Assembly: GCF_030758935.1 (NCBI RefSeq)
Contig: NZ_CP132333.1
Location: forward strand, 3,224,992 to 3,288,991
Source of the DNA: Geothrix sp. PMB-07
Lineage (GTDB): Bacteria > Acidobacteriota > Holophagae > Holophagales > Holophagaceae
Reading direction: 5' to 3'
DNA: 64,000 nt
The first letter of the stretch is position 1; every line of letters begins with the position of its first letter. Below are positions 52,609 through 62,440 of the stretch, piece after piece. Under the pieces are notes generated by a model. The model had not been told where the DNA came from. It saw nothing but the letters and a program-made list of their open reading frames with translations, and ran no database searches. A program made the position numbers and the translations under genes.

Positions 52609-55600
52609 GGATGCTGCGTCCTCAATAAGTTGAAGCCCCGAAGGCGAAGGATAGGAGACTCGCCCCGACAGTCCTCGTGGCGGACCTCCACGCAGACTTC
52701 CCGACTTTCTCCCGGAAGCAGGGTGAGGAAGTTGTCAGTGAACAGGGCCGGCAGAATACGGTCATCACTTCTGTCGCGATGTACTGACAGCATTAGGCCC
52801 AGAGCGATGGTCGCTGAGCTATTGCGAAGCTCACCTTTCAGGATCCATTTGTCTCCTGATTGCGTGCGAGACTGTCTAAGGTCTACCAGGGCCGATGGAA
52901 GACTATTGATGGCCTGTGTGTCCGTGCTTTCTCTGCCACGCAAATAGTCGTTCCTGGACAACGTCGTCCCACCTCCCTCTAAGGTCAGCCTGAGGAGGTA
53001 GGCAGGAGTCAGGGGCAGAGGGCGCTCCACTGCGAAGAGGTCCTGTGTACTGTCCTCCGTGCTGTCCACGTGGGCCATTTTCTCCCACACCAGGGTACCG
53101 TCGAAGCGGTATAACTGGGCTCGGGCTGAAAGTCCTTTATGGTCGTTCGCTCCAGTATTTACCACCTGGATACGATCAGAGGATTCGTGCCATTGAATAT
53201 GCAATGGCTCGCAGGCCTTCTTTGCGCCGAAATAGGCTGCCGTGGGCTCAAGGTAGTAATCGTATGTCTGCCAGACCAGGCTCGGCCAGGCGGGGTGGCT
53301 CATCCAGATGAGCAGCCCCATGCGCTTCTGATTCTGGCCCTCAAACATGGCCCGGTACCCGTCGTAGCAGAGGAATTGCGCCTGTTGAATCCATTCCTCT
53401 ACCGAACCTGCGTGGCCGTATGAGCGCCGTAGCTGGTCGAGGAAGGAGGTACCACCCTGGGCACCTGCCAGAGTGAAATCATGCAGACCCCAGAGGCGGC
53501 CCGGGGGCCAGAGATCGGCCTCCGGCATCATGAGGCGCAGGCTCTCCAAGCTGGGAATACTGGGCATTCCCATCTCACTGTGGAGCTTGGCACGGGCTAG
53601 GGTGGTTCCGTAGGTTTCCAGTGGGTACACATGGTAAGGGCCATAACCACCCACCACTCCATCCGCGGAATTAGGTACAAAGATGGCGCCGGGGTGTTCC
53701 CTGGCCAACAATGACCGAATCCCTTGTTCGATGGGCAGGGGCGGATACCCTTCATTACGCCCGCAGTAGAGGCCAAGGGAGGCATGGGTCCGAACTCTGT
53801 TGACCAACTCGGCGGCATTGGCCAGGAATAATGTGGTACTCGCTGGGTCATCTCCGTCCCAGGGATTTGCGAGCCAGAAGTCCTGCCAGATCACGATTCC
53901 ATTGCGGTCACAGGCCTCGTAGAAGGCATCCTGGCCCACCATGCCAAGCCAGTTCCGCACCATGTTGAAGTGCATGTCCCGGTGGTACGCCAGCGCCGCG
54001 TCGAATTCTCGCTCCCGGTAGCGGAGCAGGGATTCGGAGAAGCCCCAATTGCCACCTTTAGGTATGAACCGACGGCCGTTGACCCACAGGCGGAGGCTGT
54101 TTCCATCGTCCGAGGCCTTAAATTGCCGAACCCCTGCCTGGAAGCAGCACGTATCGCTGGGACGGGTAGCACCTTCCGGAATGAAGCTCAGCTCCACACC
54201 GTACAATTCCGGCTTGCCATAGCCATTGGGCCACCAGAGACGGGGGTTCTGCAGCCGCAAGCTGGGATTGGTAGCGGGATCTAAGTGGAGAGTTATCCGT
54301 TCCCGAGCGCCCAAGGATACCGCTTGTTCAAACACTACTTCGCCAAAGTGGCCTACAAGGCGACCCATGACAGGCCCATCCACGCCTGAAACTACGGTGA
54401 TGGCAAGGGCGACATCGGCGGTAGAGGTGTCCGGAAGAGGCAGCCGGATCGTCACCTCGGGCCGTTCCAGGGTCACCGGTCCGGTAGACAGAAGGCGGAC
54501 GCGATCCCATATCCCGGTATTGCGTCCGCGGATGCTGGGAATCCAATCCCAGCCAATGGAAGCATGAAAGGTAGGGTTGTCGCATCCCAGCACGCCGCCG
54601 TTCTCCCCAGGCTCCTCAAAGGTCTTCTCCTTCACCGAACCGGGATGGTCGTTCTTCACAATCCTCACCGCCAGGGCGTTGAGATGCCCAGGGATGAGCT
54701 GGTCGGTCACATCGAAGCGCTTACGAGAGAAGGCACCTTCGATGCGGCCAATATCCACCCCGTTGAGGTAGACCTCCGCCTTCCAGTTGATGCCATCGAA
54801 GCAGAGCCATCGCCTCTGCCCGGCGGAAAGGACTGGAACGGTGAAGGTGTTGCGGTACCAGAAGTCGGCGTAAAAATAGGAATCCGAAACTGCCAACTGC
54901 TGGTCTCCATAGGTCGGATCGGCAACGGCCCCCGCCGCCACATAGCTGGCGAGGACGGTCCCGGGAACCGTGGCAGGCAGCCAAGCATCATCACAGAACC
55001 CTGGCTGCGACACCTGGGCTCCGCTGCCCTGAACCTGGGATTCGCGGGCCAGACGCCAGGCACCCATGGTGAGTTCCAGGTTGCCATTCGGGCTAGGGGT
55101 CGGCTGGGGTCGAGAGATAGGCACAAGCCCACCAGTGCCCCATATCTCACATTCTGAAAGGATATAACCATCCTCAGTGGCAGCTTTGGCCATCCAAATC
55201 CTTACATGGCGCGCCCTTTTGGGGTGGAATCGGAGGTCGTCCCTTTCACCAGATGAGGGCAGGACCATGGCCGTATTCCAGTGGATTCCGTCCTGGCTTA
55301 ATTCCACCCGGCCCTCCAAAGGGCGGCGGATCCAATGAAGGGTGACTTGGTCTACGCGAGCTGGGGCTCCCAAGTCCACGGATACCCATTCCTCGCCTCT
55401 CCCAGCGGATTTCCAGGCACTGCAGAATCGCTGCGGGCCGCCCACTGGAATCTCTTGCCCTTGGCGGGTAAGGTTCCATTCCTGAAGGATCCATTGCCGT
55501 GCGCGTGGATCTCGGAGGTGGATTCGATAGGCTTGGCACCTAGCCATGGAAGGGAATGCAATCGTCGCCGTGAAGTTACCACCAAGACGCGTCTTGCCAC

Positions 55601-56141
55601 TCGCTTCCCCGAGGGTGCGCCATGCGTTTCCATCATCGGTGCCTTGAAGCAGGCAGCCCCAGGTTTCTGGATCATTCCCTGAACCCTTCACTACACCGGT
55701 TAGCTGCATGGCATCGACTTCAGGCAGAGCCCCGCCAAAATCCAGGCGGATCCATGGTGCGGAGGCATCCACGGGGAGCAAGGCCGAGCCCTTGAGCTCC
55801 ACTTCGGTCACCCAGTTTCCATCGAAAAGGCGTTCTCGTTGGTGTTTCTTGAAGGTGCCTCGTTCCGAGCTGGCGAAGCTGAACCATGTGGGAGGGGTGT
55901 TCGTGATGATGCCGTCGGTGACGAGCTGGGCCGTCAGGTTGTAATCCCAGGCGCTCGATTGCAGAGCCGGTCGGTGCAGGGCCAAGTTCCTCCGAGCAGC
56001 CGGGGCCGGTAGGAGTAACGGAGCTGCGCTTTCAGAGGCGCGACCGGGATAGCATCCCGTCCCCAAGGTGGGCTTGGTGGATGCAGCAAATAGGGGCGCA
56101 AGGACACAAAGCAGAGCTAGGATGCGCAATGGACTCTCCAT
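52605..56141 (-). CDS. Secreted GH2-family exoglycosidase with discoidin-like domains
   Basis: An 1178-residue protein with an N-terminal signal peptide (ILALLCVLAPLFAAS). Residues about 45-330 hold F5/8-type (discoidin-like) carbohydrate-binding repeats (NLALHRPALQSS; APWIRLDFGG; WVSVDLGAPARVDQVTLHWI). The GH2 sugar-binding and immunoglobulin-like domains follow, then the TIM barrel: FIPKGGNWGFSE, acid/base Glu in YCGRNEGYPP and nucleophile Glu in LHSEMGMPSIPS. The family includes beta-mannosidase and exo-beta-glucosaminidase. It starts 12 bp after the first GH2 gene of the operon. The extra binding domains suggest work on a polymer or glycoconjugate. Confidence 0.88.
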   Translation of the reverse strand: MESPLRILALLCVLAPLFAASTKPTLGTGCYPGRASESAAPLLLPAPAARRNLALHRPALQSSAWDYNLTAQLVTDGIITNTPPTWFSFASSERGTFKKHQRERLFDGNWVTEVELKGSALLPVDASAPWIRLDFGGALPEVDAMQLTGVVKGSGNDPETWGCLLQGTDDGNAWRTLGEASGKTRLGGNFTATIAFPSMARCQAYRIHLRDPRARQWILQEWNLTRQGQEIPVGGPQRFCSAWKSAGRGEEWVSVDLGAPARVDQVTLHWIRRPLEGRVELSQDGIHWNTAMVLPSSGERDDLRFHPKRARHVRIWMAKAATEDGYILSECEIWGTGGLVPISRPQPTPSPNGNLELTMGAWRLARESQVQGSGAQVSQPGFCDDAWLPATVPGTVLASYVAAGAVADPTYGDQQLAVSDSYFYADFWYRNTFTVPVLSAGQRRWLCFDGINWKAEVYLNGVDIGRIEGAFSRKRFDVTDQLIPGHLNALAVRIVKNDHPGSVKEKTFEEPGENGGVLGCDNPTFHASIGWDWIPSIRGRNTGIWDRVRLLSTGPVTLERPEVTIRLPLPDTSTADVALAITVVSGVDGPVMGRLVGHFGEVVFEQAVSLGARERITLHLDPATNPSLRLQNPRLWWPNGYGKPELYGVELSFIPEGATRPSDTCCFQAGVRQFKASDDGNSLRLWVNGRRFIPKGGNWGFSESLLRYREREFDAALAYHRDMHFNMVRNWLGMVGQDAFYEACDRNGIVIWQDFWLANPWDGDDPASTTLFLANAAELVNRVRTHASLGLYCGRNEGYPPLPIEQGIRSLLAREHPGAIFVPNSADGVVGGYGPYHVYPLETYGTTLARAKLHSEMGMPSIPSLESLRLMMPEADLWPPGRLWGLHDFTLAGAQGGTSFLDQLRRSYGHAGSVEEWIQQAQFLCYDGYRAMFEGQNQKRMGLLIWMSHPAWPSLVWQTYDYYLEPTAAYFGAKKACEPLHIQWHESSDRIQVVNTGANDHKGLSARAQLYRFDGTLVWEKMAHVDSTEDSTQDLFAVERPLPLTPAYLLRLTLEGGGTTLSRNDYLRGRESTDTQAINSLPSALVDLRQSRTQSGDKWILKGELRNSSATIALGLMLSVHRDRSDDRILPALFTDNFLTLLPGESREVCVEVRHEDCRGESPILRLRGFNLLRTQHP

Positions 56142-56153
56142 GGCGGAGATGAA

Positions 56154-58898
56154 TTACCGGAACTGGAGTTTCAGGCTGGCCAAGCCATTCCATGCCTGAA
56201 CCTTGAGGATGACAGGCTTGAGTGGCTCACTACGTTTAGGGGCCACTTTCACGATGATTGTGCGGCTTTCGCCTGGCAGGAGGCTTACATAGTTATCGCT
56301 GTAGGTTGCGGTGAGAACTTCGTCCTCACCCTCCAGGCGGAGCCGTGCATCAAACAGTAAGGCAGAACCAGGGTTCGAGAGGGTGACTCGGAACACGCTG
56401 GGTCGTCCAGGCATCGTCTCCGCCGTGAGAGTGGGTGAGACGATGGGCAACTTCTGAAGCTCATCCAGAGCGTTTTCAAAATGCCTAAACTTGTTGAAGC
56501 CGCGGTCCTTGGCTTGCTCGGACGTGGGTACAACCGGTGTGGTGGTGCGCACCGCCATGGGATAGTGCAGGTCGCTGATCATCCGGCCGCTGGCATCCTT
56601 TAAGCGCACCGCCAGTAGGAAGGTGCGACCTTCGAAATCCATGGGAATGGCCCAGCGGTGGGTGAGTACGGCCCGGGAGGTATTGGCCGCGATGTCCGCA
56701 ACGACCTCTTGGTGGTCCAGCACCCGGCCTTGAACGCTCAGCAGTGTGGATTCCACTTTGAGGTTCTGCTGGGCCTGATCGAGATCGTTTAGCAGGCTTA
56801 GTTCTGTCCGAAACGTCTGTTCGGGCTTCCAGAGATAGGTTTCAAAATCCGCTGCCACGTGGACAGGGCGGCTGGCGCGGCGGGATGCGTAATAACCGCT
56901 TTTCGGTGTACCATACCAGTCGACCATCGACCAGGATGCGCAGGGGTAGGCATCGTTGAACTGCCAAATGAGCACGCCGCTGTTCTGAAATTTCTTCGAC
57001 CGGCAGAACTCAATGTTGAAGCTATTAGCGAGCGCCTGGGCGAGTTGTGAGTGGCGGATGTATTGATCAATGCTGCTGGAGGGCCCGAATTCATTCGCGT
57101 AACGGTCTTGTTTGGGCATATGGCTGAAATTCACTTGATAGGATCCACGGAATTCCAACCAGTGCTTGTCCATGGGCCAGAGCTTGTCGGGTGGCGTGAA
57201 CTTCCTGTAATTCTCCACCACGGGCATCGCGTTCAGGCCCGCCTCGCTCCGGAAAGGACGGACCCGACGGTAGTCGGTATATGGGGCGAAGCGGTGCCAC
57301 ACACCCCAGAAATGGTCATCGCCCATGTAGGGCGATGCCCGGTGGAATTCACGGTCGGGATCCTCCTCCTGGACAACGCGGCCGAGGCGATCAATGAGAT
57401 CCTTGATGCCAGAGGCATCGGGGTCGAATTCATTCCCGCCACAGTAATAGGTTAAGCTGGGGTGGTTTCGGATCCGGCGGAGGGTGGCGCGGGATGCGCG
57501 AGTGAAAATGTCGCGGTCCAGTTTAGAAAAGTCACTGCTGGAGAGAAACTCGAACCAATTGAGAATGCCCTTTTCATCACAGAGCTCGTAGAAATCCTCG
57601 GTCTCGAATAGGCCACCGCCCCACACTCGGAGCAGGTTAAAATGAGCATCCTTGGCCAAGGTGAGCAGGTGGTCGTAGCGGGCCCTGTCGAGCCGCAGCA
57701 TCTGGTCAATCGGGACCCAATTACTGCCCTTGGCGAACATCTTCCTGCCATTGACTTGGAAGGTCCAAGGATAGGCCCCCACCACTTTCCCCTGGCTCTG
57801 CACGGCGATGAGGTCATTGGTCAACGCGACCGGCTTGGCAATGGACTCCTTCATGGCTTTGAGGAACTCGTCTGTGTTTTCGTTGGGGATGATTTTGAGC
57901 TCGCGGATGCCAAATGACGTGCTTGCCTGATCCGAGATACCCATGCTGGACATTACCTTGACATCGAAGGTGTAGAGGTTCTGATCCCCCATGCCGTTGG
58001 GCCACCAGAGCCTGACATCCTTCAGGTCGATGGTGAAATGCGAGGTGGTGGAGCCCTTGGCGGCCACAGAAAAGTGCTTTTCCACTCTGACGGGATCACC
58101 TTTGAAGTTTTTGGGCCGGATGTTTCCCACCAGCGTGGATTCAGCAGTCTGAGCAGAGAGGTTCGTGGTTTCGACCTGGACATCCAGGCGAGCTCCGCCT
58201 TCAGGCCGCAGTGTTGTCCGCACCCAGGGCTGATCCACCCGCAGGAAATTGGTCACCCGGAGCTTCACCGGGCGCCAGATCCCCGTCACGACCATGTGGG
58301 GCGCCCAATCCCAGCAATAGAGGCTCTGGCTGATGGCATGGAGCTGGGGTCGCTCTGGGGTCAGGTCGTACTGATAACCAAACGATAGGTTTCTTTGCAC
58401 GGCGTCCTTGGGCGCCTCCAGCCGCACGGCGATGACATTCTTTCCGCCATAGTTCAGATCTGAAGACACAGGGAACGCGAATGGATTGAACATGCCTTCC
58501 ATGGCGCCCAGAGCTTTTCCATTGAGCCAAACTTCTCCCTTGTAGACGATCCCCTCGAAGATCAGGTCGATGGTCTTGCCCTTGTGGGTCGCGTCCAAGG
58601 TGAATTCCTTGACGAACCACCACTCCTTCTCCTCAGTCCAGAGGGTGTCGAGGGCATTGGTGCCCACGTATGGATCGAGGATTTCACCAGCTTTGAGCAG
58701 AGCTGCGCGTTCAGTAGTTGGGACAGTGACAGGCATGAAACCAAGACGTGACCCTTTAGGCAGGTGAATTCCCAAATGAACGCCTACCCCCTTAGAAAAA
58801 TCCTTCATCCGCCATAGGCCGGTCAGGGGCACATCGTTCGCCCGTAGGAGCAAAGAGGTGAAGAGCAGGCTGAACATAACAAGCAGGCTCCGTTGCAT
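56154..58898 (-). CDS. Secreted GH2-family exoglycosidase (first gene of the operon)
   Basis: A 914-residue GH2 enzyme. The signal peptide is MQRSLLVMFSLLFTSLLLRA. Domains: a jelly-roll sugar-binding domain (WLNGKALGAMEGMFNPF), an Ig-like domain, and a TIM barrel with FAKGSNWVPIDQ, acid/base Glu in YYCGGNEFDPD and nucleophile Glu in YANEFGPSSS. It resembles the beta-mannosidase/exo-glucosaminidase branch; the exact specificity is not determined. I chose the ATG at 58898 with GGGAGA upstream; the open frame extends 27 codons into the divergent promoter. It is divergent from the MFS gene. Confidence 0.9.
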   Translation of the reverse strand: MQRSLLVMFSLLFTSLLLRANDVPLTGLWRMKDFSKGVGVHLGIHLPKGSRLGFMPVTVPTTERAALLKAGEILDPYVGTNALDTLWTEEKEWWFVKEFTLDATHKGKTIDLIFEGIVYKGEVWLNGKALGAMEGMFNPFAFPVSSDLNYGGKNVIAVRLEAPKDAVQRNLSFGYQYDLTPERPQLHAISQSLYCWDWAPHMVVTGIWRPVKLRVTNFLRVDQPWVRTTLRPEGGARLDVQVETTNLSAQTAESTLVGNIRPKNFKGDPVRVEKHFSVAAKGSTTSHFTIDLKDVRLWWPNGMGDQNLYTFDVKVMSSMGISDQASTSFGIRELKIIPNENTDEFLKAMKESIAKPVALTNDLIAVQSQGKVVGAYPWTFQVNGRKMFAKGSNWVPIDQMLRLDRARYDHLLTLAKDAHFNLLRVWGGGLFETEDFYELCDEKGILNWFEFLSSSDFSKLDRDIFTRASRATLRRIRNHPSLTYYCGGNEFDPDASGIKDLIDRLGRVVQEEDPDREFHRASPYMGDDHFWGVWHRFAPYTDYRRVRPFRSEAGLNAMPVVENYRKFTPPDKLWPMDKHWLEFRGSYQVNFSHMPKQDRYANEFGPSSSIDQYIRHSQLAQALANSFNIEFCRSKKFQNSGVLIWQFNDAYPCASWSMVDWYGTPKSGYYASRRASRPVHVAADFETYLWKPEQTFRTELSLLNDLDQAQQNLKVESTLLSVQGRVLDHQEVVADIAANTSRAVLTHRWAIPMDFEGRTFLLAVRLKDASGRMISDLHYPMAVRTTTPVVPTSEQAKDRGFNKFRHFENALDELQKLPIVSPTLTAETMPGRPSVFRVTLSNPGSALLFDARLRLEGEDEVLTATYSDNYVSLLPGESRTIIVKVAPKRSEPLKPVILKVQAWNGLASLKLQFR

Positions 58899-58909
58899 TC
58901 CAGATCTCC

Positions 58910-58941
58910 CATCTGATATCCAGAGTATGATATACCAGATG
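58910..58941. promoter_or_regulatory. Candidate operator between glycosidase operon and transporter
   Basis: An inverted repeat CATCTGATATC (58910-58920) and GATATACCAGATG (58929-58941) fills the middle of the 79-bp gap between the two divergent operons. On the minus strand it also reads as two direct copies CTGGTATATCA / CTGGATATCA. The site is like those bound by GntR-type repressors, but no regulator gene is present in the window. Confidence 0.6.
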
Positions 58942-58977
58942 TCTGAAAAAAGACCAACCCTTCTCCATGAGGTCACC

Positions 58978-60102
58978 ATGAACTTCCGGGCAGTACCCGT
59001 CTTTCTTGTCTTCCTCTTGATGGGTGTGGCTGACGCGATGGCGCCCTTGTCAAGTCAAGTGTCGCAAAACCTAAAAATGGCTGCGCTAATGCCATTCTTT
59101 GTTTTCACTGCCTTCGCCGTATTCAGTGTTCCAGGGGGTGTAATGTCCGCGCGCCTTGGGAAAAAGAGGACACTCCTGTTCGGCTTGACTCTTTGCACTG
59201 CGGGTGTGGCCGTGCCGACATTCTTTCGTCCACCCCTTCCTCTTTTGTTGATATCTATTACGTTATTGGGAGCAGGAACGACGCTCCTTCAAGTGGCAGG
59301 AAATCCCATCATGCGCGATGTGAGCCCTGCGGGAGCATACAGTCGCAATCTTGCCTTGGCCCAGGGCATCAAGGGTGTAGGATCGACAGCAAGTGCTTTT
59401 CTTGTAACTGCAGTGACATCTATTACAGTTTTTTCAACCATGGGCTGGCGAGGCGCTTTTCCCATTTTTTTTGCCTTAATGGTTTTGGCGCTGATTTTGG
59501 TGGCAACCCTGAAGATACAGGAAACGAAGGCTGAGGCACCCTCAAGTATCTCTAGTTCCCTGACCCTGTTAAGAGAGCCGATCTTCGCTCAAGCGGTAAT
59601 GGGCATATTTTTGTATGTTGGCGCCGAAGTCTGCATGGCGACCTATTTAAAACCGTTCATGGCGCGATTTGGAATGGGTGAAAGGGTTGCAGCGCTGACT
59701 GGTCCAACGGTGTTTTTCGCGTGCCTCACATTGGGGCGCCTAGTGGCTGCCGGTCTAAAAATTCCCGCGAGCTATTTTTTTCGAGTTAGTACCGGGCTTG
59801 GATTGGCTGGGCTATTGTGCTTAACGATTGGCGCGAAGCCCTTGGCGCTCCCTGGGGTCATCCTCAGTGGGTTGGGTTTCGCGAATATTTGGCCCATGCT
59901 CTTTAGTCTTACGGTGGAGACAAAGCCTGAATGCGCTAGTCAACTTTCTGGACTTATGTGCATGGCCATCAGTGGTGGTGCCTTACTTCCTCTTGTAATG
60001 GGACAACTGGGAGGCGGGGAGCTTTCGATTTCATTCTGTGTTCCATTGGCCTGCTTTGTATATCTCTCTGCTTTAAGCCTGATGGACTGGAATGTGAGGT
60101 GA
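58978..60102 (+). CDS. MFS sugar permease, FucP-like
   Basis: A 374-residue permease with about eleven or twelve membrane segments. The N-terminus VPVFLVFLLMGVADAMAPL and the loop GGVMSARLGKKRTLLFGL, then LGAGTTLLQVAGNPIMRD, match the FucP/GlcNAc/glucose permease branch. It probably imports the sugar released by the glycosidases. I chose the ATG at 58978 with GAGG upstream; the open frame extends through the promoter. The coding sequence is clearly lower in GC and different in codon use from the GH2 gene next to it, so these parts may have joined recently. It is 6 bp ahead of the ROK gene. Confidence 0.85.
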   Translation: MNFRAVPVFLVFLLMGVADAMAPLSSQVSQNLKMAALMPFFVFTAFAVFSVPGGVMSARLGKKRTLLFGLTLCTAGVAVPTFFRPPLPLLLISITLLGAGTTLLQVAGNPIMRDVSPAGAYSRNLALAQGIKGVGSTASAFLVTAVTSITVFSTMGWRGAFPIFFALMVLALILVATLKIQETKAEAPSSISSSLTLLREPIFAQAVMGIFLYVGAEVCMATYLKPFMARFGMGERVAALTGPTVFFACLTLGRLVAAGLKIPASYFFRVSTGLGLAGLLCLTIGAKPLALPGVILSGLGFANIWPMLFSLTVETKPECASQLSGLMCMAISGGALLPLVMGQLGGGELSISFCVPLACFVYLSALSLMDWNVR

Positions 60103-60108
60103 TTTGAC

Positions 60109-61239
60109 ATGGCAGATTCACGCACAATTCTGACCCTGGACGCTGGCGGAACTACATTTAGTTTTCATGCCATTCGTAATCAGCAGGAAGCATCAGCCCC
60201 TCTTGTTCTCCCAAGCCATGCTGATGACCTCGGGGCCTGCCTGTCCACGCTTGTAGATGGATTCAATCGTCAGAAACAAATTGTAGGCGGCCCAATAGCG
60301 GCGATCAGCTTTGCATTTCCTGGGCCAGCTGACTATGCTCGCGGCATCATTGGTGATCTTCAAAACCTCCCTGCCTTTAGAGGTGGGGTGGCTGTTGGCC
60401 CCTTTTTGGAAGACGCTTTTGGTGTGCCAGTTTACATTAATAATGATGGAGATCTCTTCACATACGGGGAAGCCCTCTTCGGAATATTGCCGAAAATTAA
60501 TGAATTGTTGGCTAGCTCTGGGAGTCCAAAGTGTTTCCGTAATCTGTTGGGTCTTACGCTCGGCACAGGATTCGGAGCCGGCGTGGTAACCGAAGGACAC
60601 TTGCTTCGTGGCGATAATAGTGCGGCGGCAGAAATCTGGTGCCTCCGGAATAAATTGGATCGAAATTCTTATGCGGAGGAAGGGGTATCCATTCGTGCCA
60701 TCCGGCAGGCCTACGCAGTTGCGAGTGGCATGAATTACGAACAGGCCCCCGATCCACGGGAGATCGCAGAAATTGCCGCTGGGACGAGACCCGGAAATGT
60801 TGGTGCAGCAAAGGACGCCTATACCCGTATGGGTGAAGTGGCTGGAGATGCAGCAGCGAATGCCGTGACAATGGTAGATGGGATAGTCGTTATCGGAGGT
60901 GGATTGGCCGGAGCATCTGAATTCTTTCTCCAATCCATGGTAGAGGAAATGAATCGCGACTTGGCAAGCGTCACAGGCAGGGGAAATGTTCCAAGAATGG
61001 AGCTTAAGGTATTCAACCTAGAGGAGCCTACTCAACTTCAAACCTTTTTAAAAGGCCAGGTCACAACCATTCTCGTCCCAGGGGCACACAGACGACACAT
61101 TGCTTACGACCCCATGAAGCGAATCGGCGTCGCCGTGACTCGTCTCGGAACAGCGCGGGCTGTAGCTCTAGGTGCCTATGCCTATGCAATTGCAGAACTG
61201 GACCGGCAAAATGTTTGCCCCGCACAGATTATTAGCTGA
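60109..61239 (+). CDS. ROK-family sugar kinase, zinc-free type
   Basis: A 376-residue protein. The phosphate-binding loop LTLDAGGTTFSFHAI is at 8-22, a second nucleotide-binding stretch GLTLGTGFGAGVV at about 147-159, and an adenosine-site VIGGGLAGASEFF near 265. VYINNDGD supplies the catalytic Asp. The usual ROK zinc motif (HxxGC(x)CGxxGC) is missing; GAAEI-like SAAAEIWCLRN takes its place. This variant occurs in ROK proteins of gut and soil bacteria that act on hexoses. It would phosphorylate the sugar imported by the MFS protein. The substrate is not identified. 190 bp without a gene follow up to the IS. Confidence 0.85.
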   Translation: MADSRTILTLDAGGTTFSFHAIRNQQEASAPLVLPSHADDLGACLSTLVDGFNRQKQIVGGPIAAISFAFPGPADYARGIIGDLQNLPAFRGGVAVGPFLEDAFGVPVYINNDGDLFTYGEALFGILPKINELLASSGSPKCFRNLLGLTLGTGFGAGVVTEGHLLRGDNSAAAEIWCLRNKLDRNSYAEEGVSIRAIRQAYAVASGMNYEQAPDPREIAEIAAGTRPGNVGAAKDAYTRMGEVAGDAAANAVTMVDGIVVIGGGLAGASEFFLQSMVEEMNRDLASVTGRGNVPRMELKVFNLEEPTQLQTFLKGQVTTILVPGAHRRHIAYDPMKRIGVAVTRLGTARAVALGAYAYAIAELDRQNVCPAQIIS

Positions 61240-61429
61240 GGGCAGATAATGGAATTCTAAATTCCTGACGTCCTTATTCTAAGTATTTGAGTCGGCAGTT
61301 CCAATATCCATGGACCTTCTCATCGTTCTTATCGTTTTGACTGAGGGGATGATGTTACGTAGTCGGCCCTGAATAATCGCAGACGTAGATTTGGCAGGGA
61401 TTTGAGGTAACTTCTGGCATATATCTAGT

Positions 61430-62440
61430 TGTAAGTGCCAATCAGGTTGTTCACCCGAGATCTGGGAAGCTGAAAGCGCCAACAAACAGCTTTCTCGGAG
61501 CCTCGGGTGAACCTCCACAGTTCAGCAAAGTCTTGCCCCGCCAGTCGAGCATTAATGGTGAAGCGCGTTCTGGAGGAGGACTGGACGGTCCGGGATGCGG
61601 CTGAATCCATAGGAATCAGCACGCGCAGGGCCTACCGATGGCTCGCTCGGTTCAAAACAGAGGGTCCGGCCGGACTCCTGGATCGCTCCAGCCAGCCGCA
61701 TCGCCTGGCGCGAAGCCACGAGCTTGGCCTCGTCGTCGAGGCCGTAGGTCGAAGGCGGCGGGGCCAGGCGGCGATCCGGATTGCCTCGGAACTGGGCGTG
61801 CCCCGTTCCACCGTGGGCTTCTGGCTCCGCAAGGCGCGCATCTCCAAGGCTTCGGACCTCCAGCCCAAGGAACCCGACAACCGCTACGAACACGCGGCCC
61901 CCGGCGACCTCCTCCACCTGGACACCAAGAAGCTCGCCAACTTCCACGAAGTGGGCCACCGCGCCACAGGCATCCGCCACCACAAGAACCGCGATGCGGG
62001 CTACCAGGTGCTCCATGTCTGCTCGGACGACCACTCGCGGGCCTGCTACATGGAAGTGCTCCCGGACGAGAAGAAGGAGACCACTGCCTCATTCCTCCAG
62101 AGGGCGCTGTTGCACTTCCAGGCCCGGGGCGTCACCGCCCGCAAGCTGCTGACCGACAACGGCTCGCCCTACCGGTCCAAGGCGTTCAAGGCCATGCGCG
62201 AAGCCTTCGGCCTCACGCACAGCCGCACCCGCCCCTACCGCCCACGGACCAACGGCAAGGCCGAGCGGTTCATCCAGACGGCCCTGCGAGAGTGGGCCTA
62301 CGGTCCCACCTGGCAGAACTCAGACGAAAGAAACCAGGCGCTCGGCGCCTGGCTCCACTTCTACAATCACCACAGGCCCCACAAGGCCTTAGGTGGTCAG
62401 CCCCCGGTTACCCGGCTGGTCAACCTCGTTGGCACCGACA
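61430..62440 (+). mobile_element. IS481-family insertion sequence, copy 2 (1011 bp)
   Basis: Same length and ends as copy 1 (starts TGTAAGTGCCAATCAGG). The flanking 6-bp duplication is TCTAGT (61424-61429 and 62441-62446), again NCTAGN. The orientation is opposite to copy 1, so the two copies form inverted repeats 16.8 kb apart. Each copy has its own target duplication, so each moved independently. Confidence 0.93.

Noticed and set aside
43629-62440. Composite transposon made of the two IS481 copies
   Set aside because: Each copy has its own 6-bp target duplication, so they inserted separately; there is no common outer duplication.
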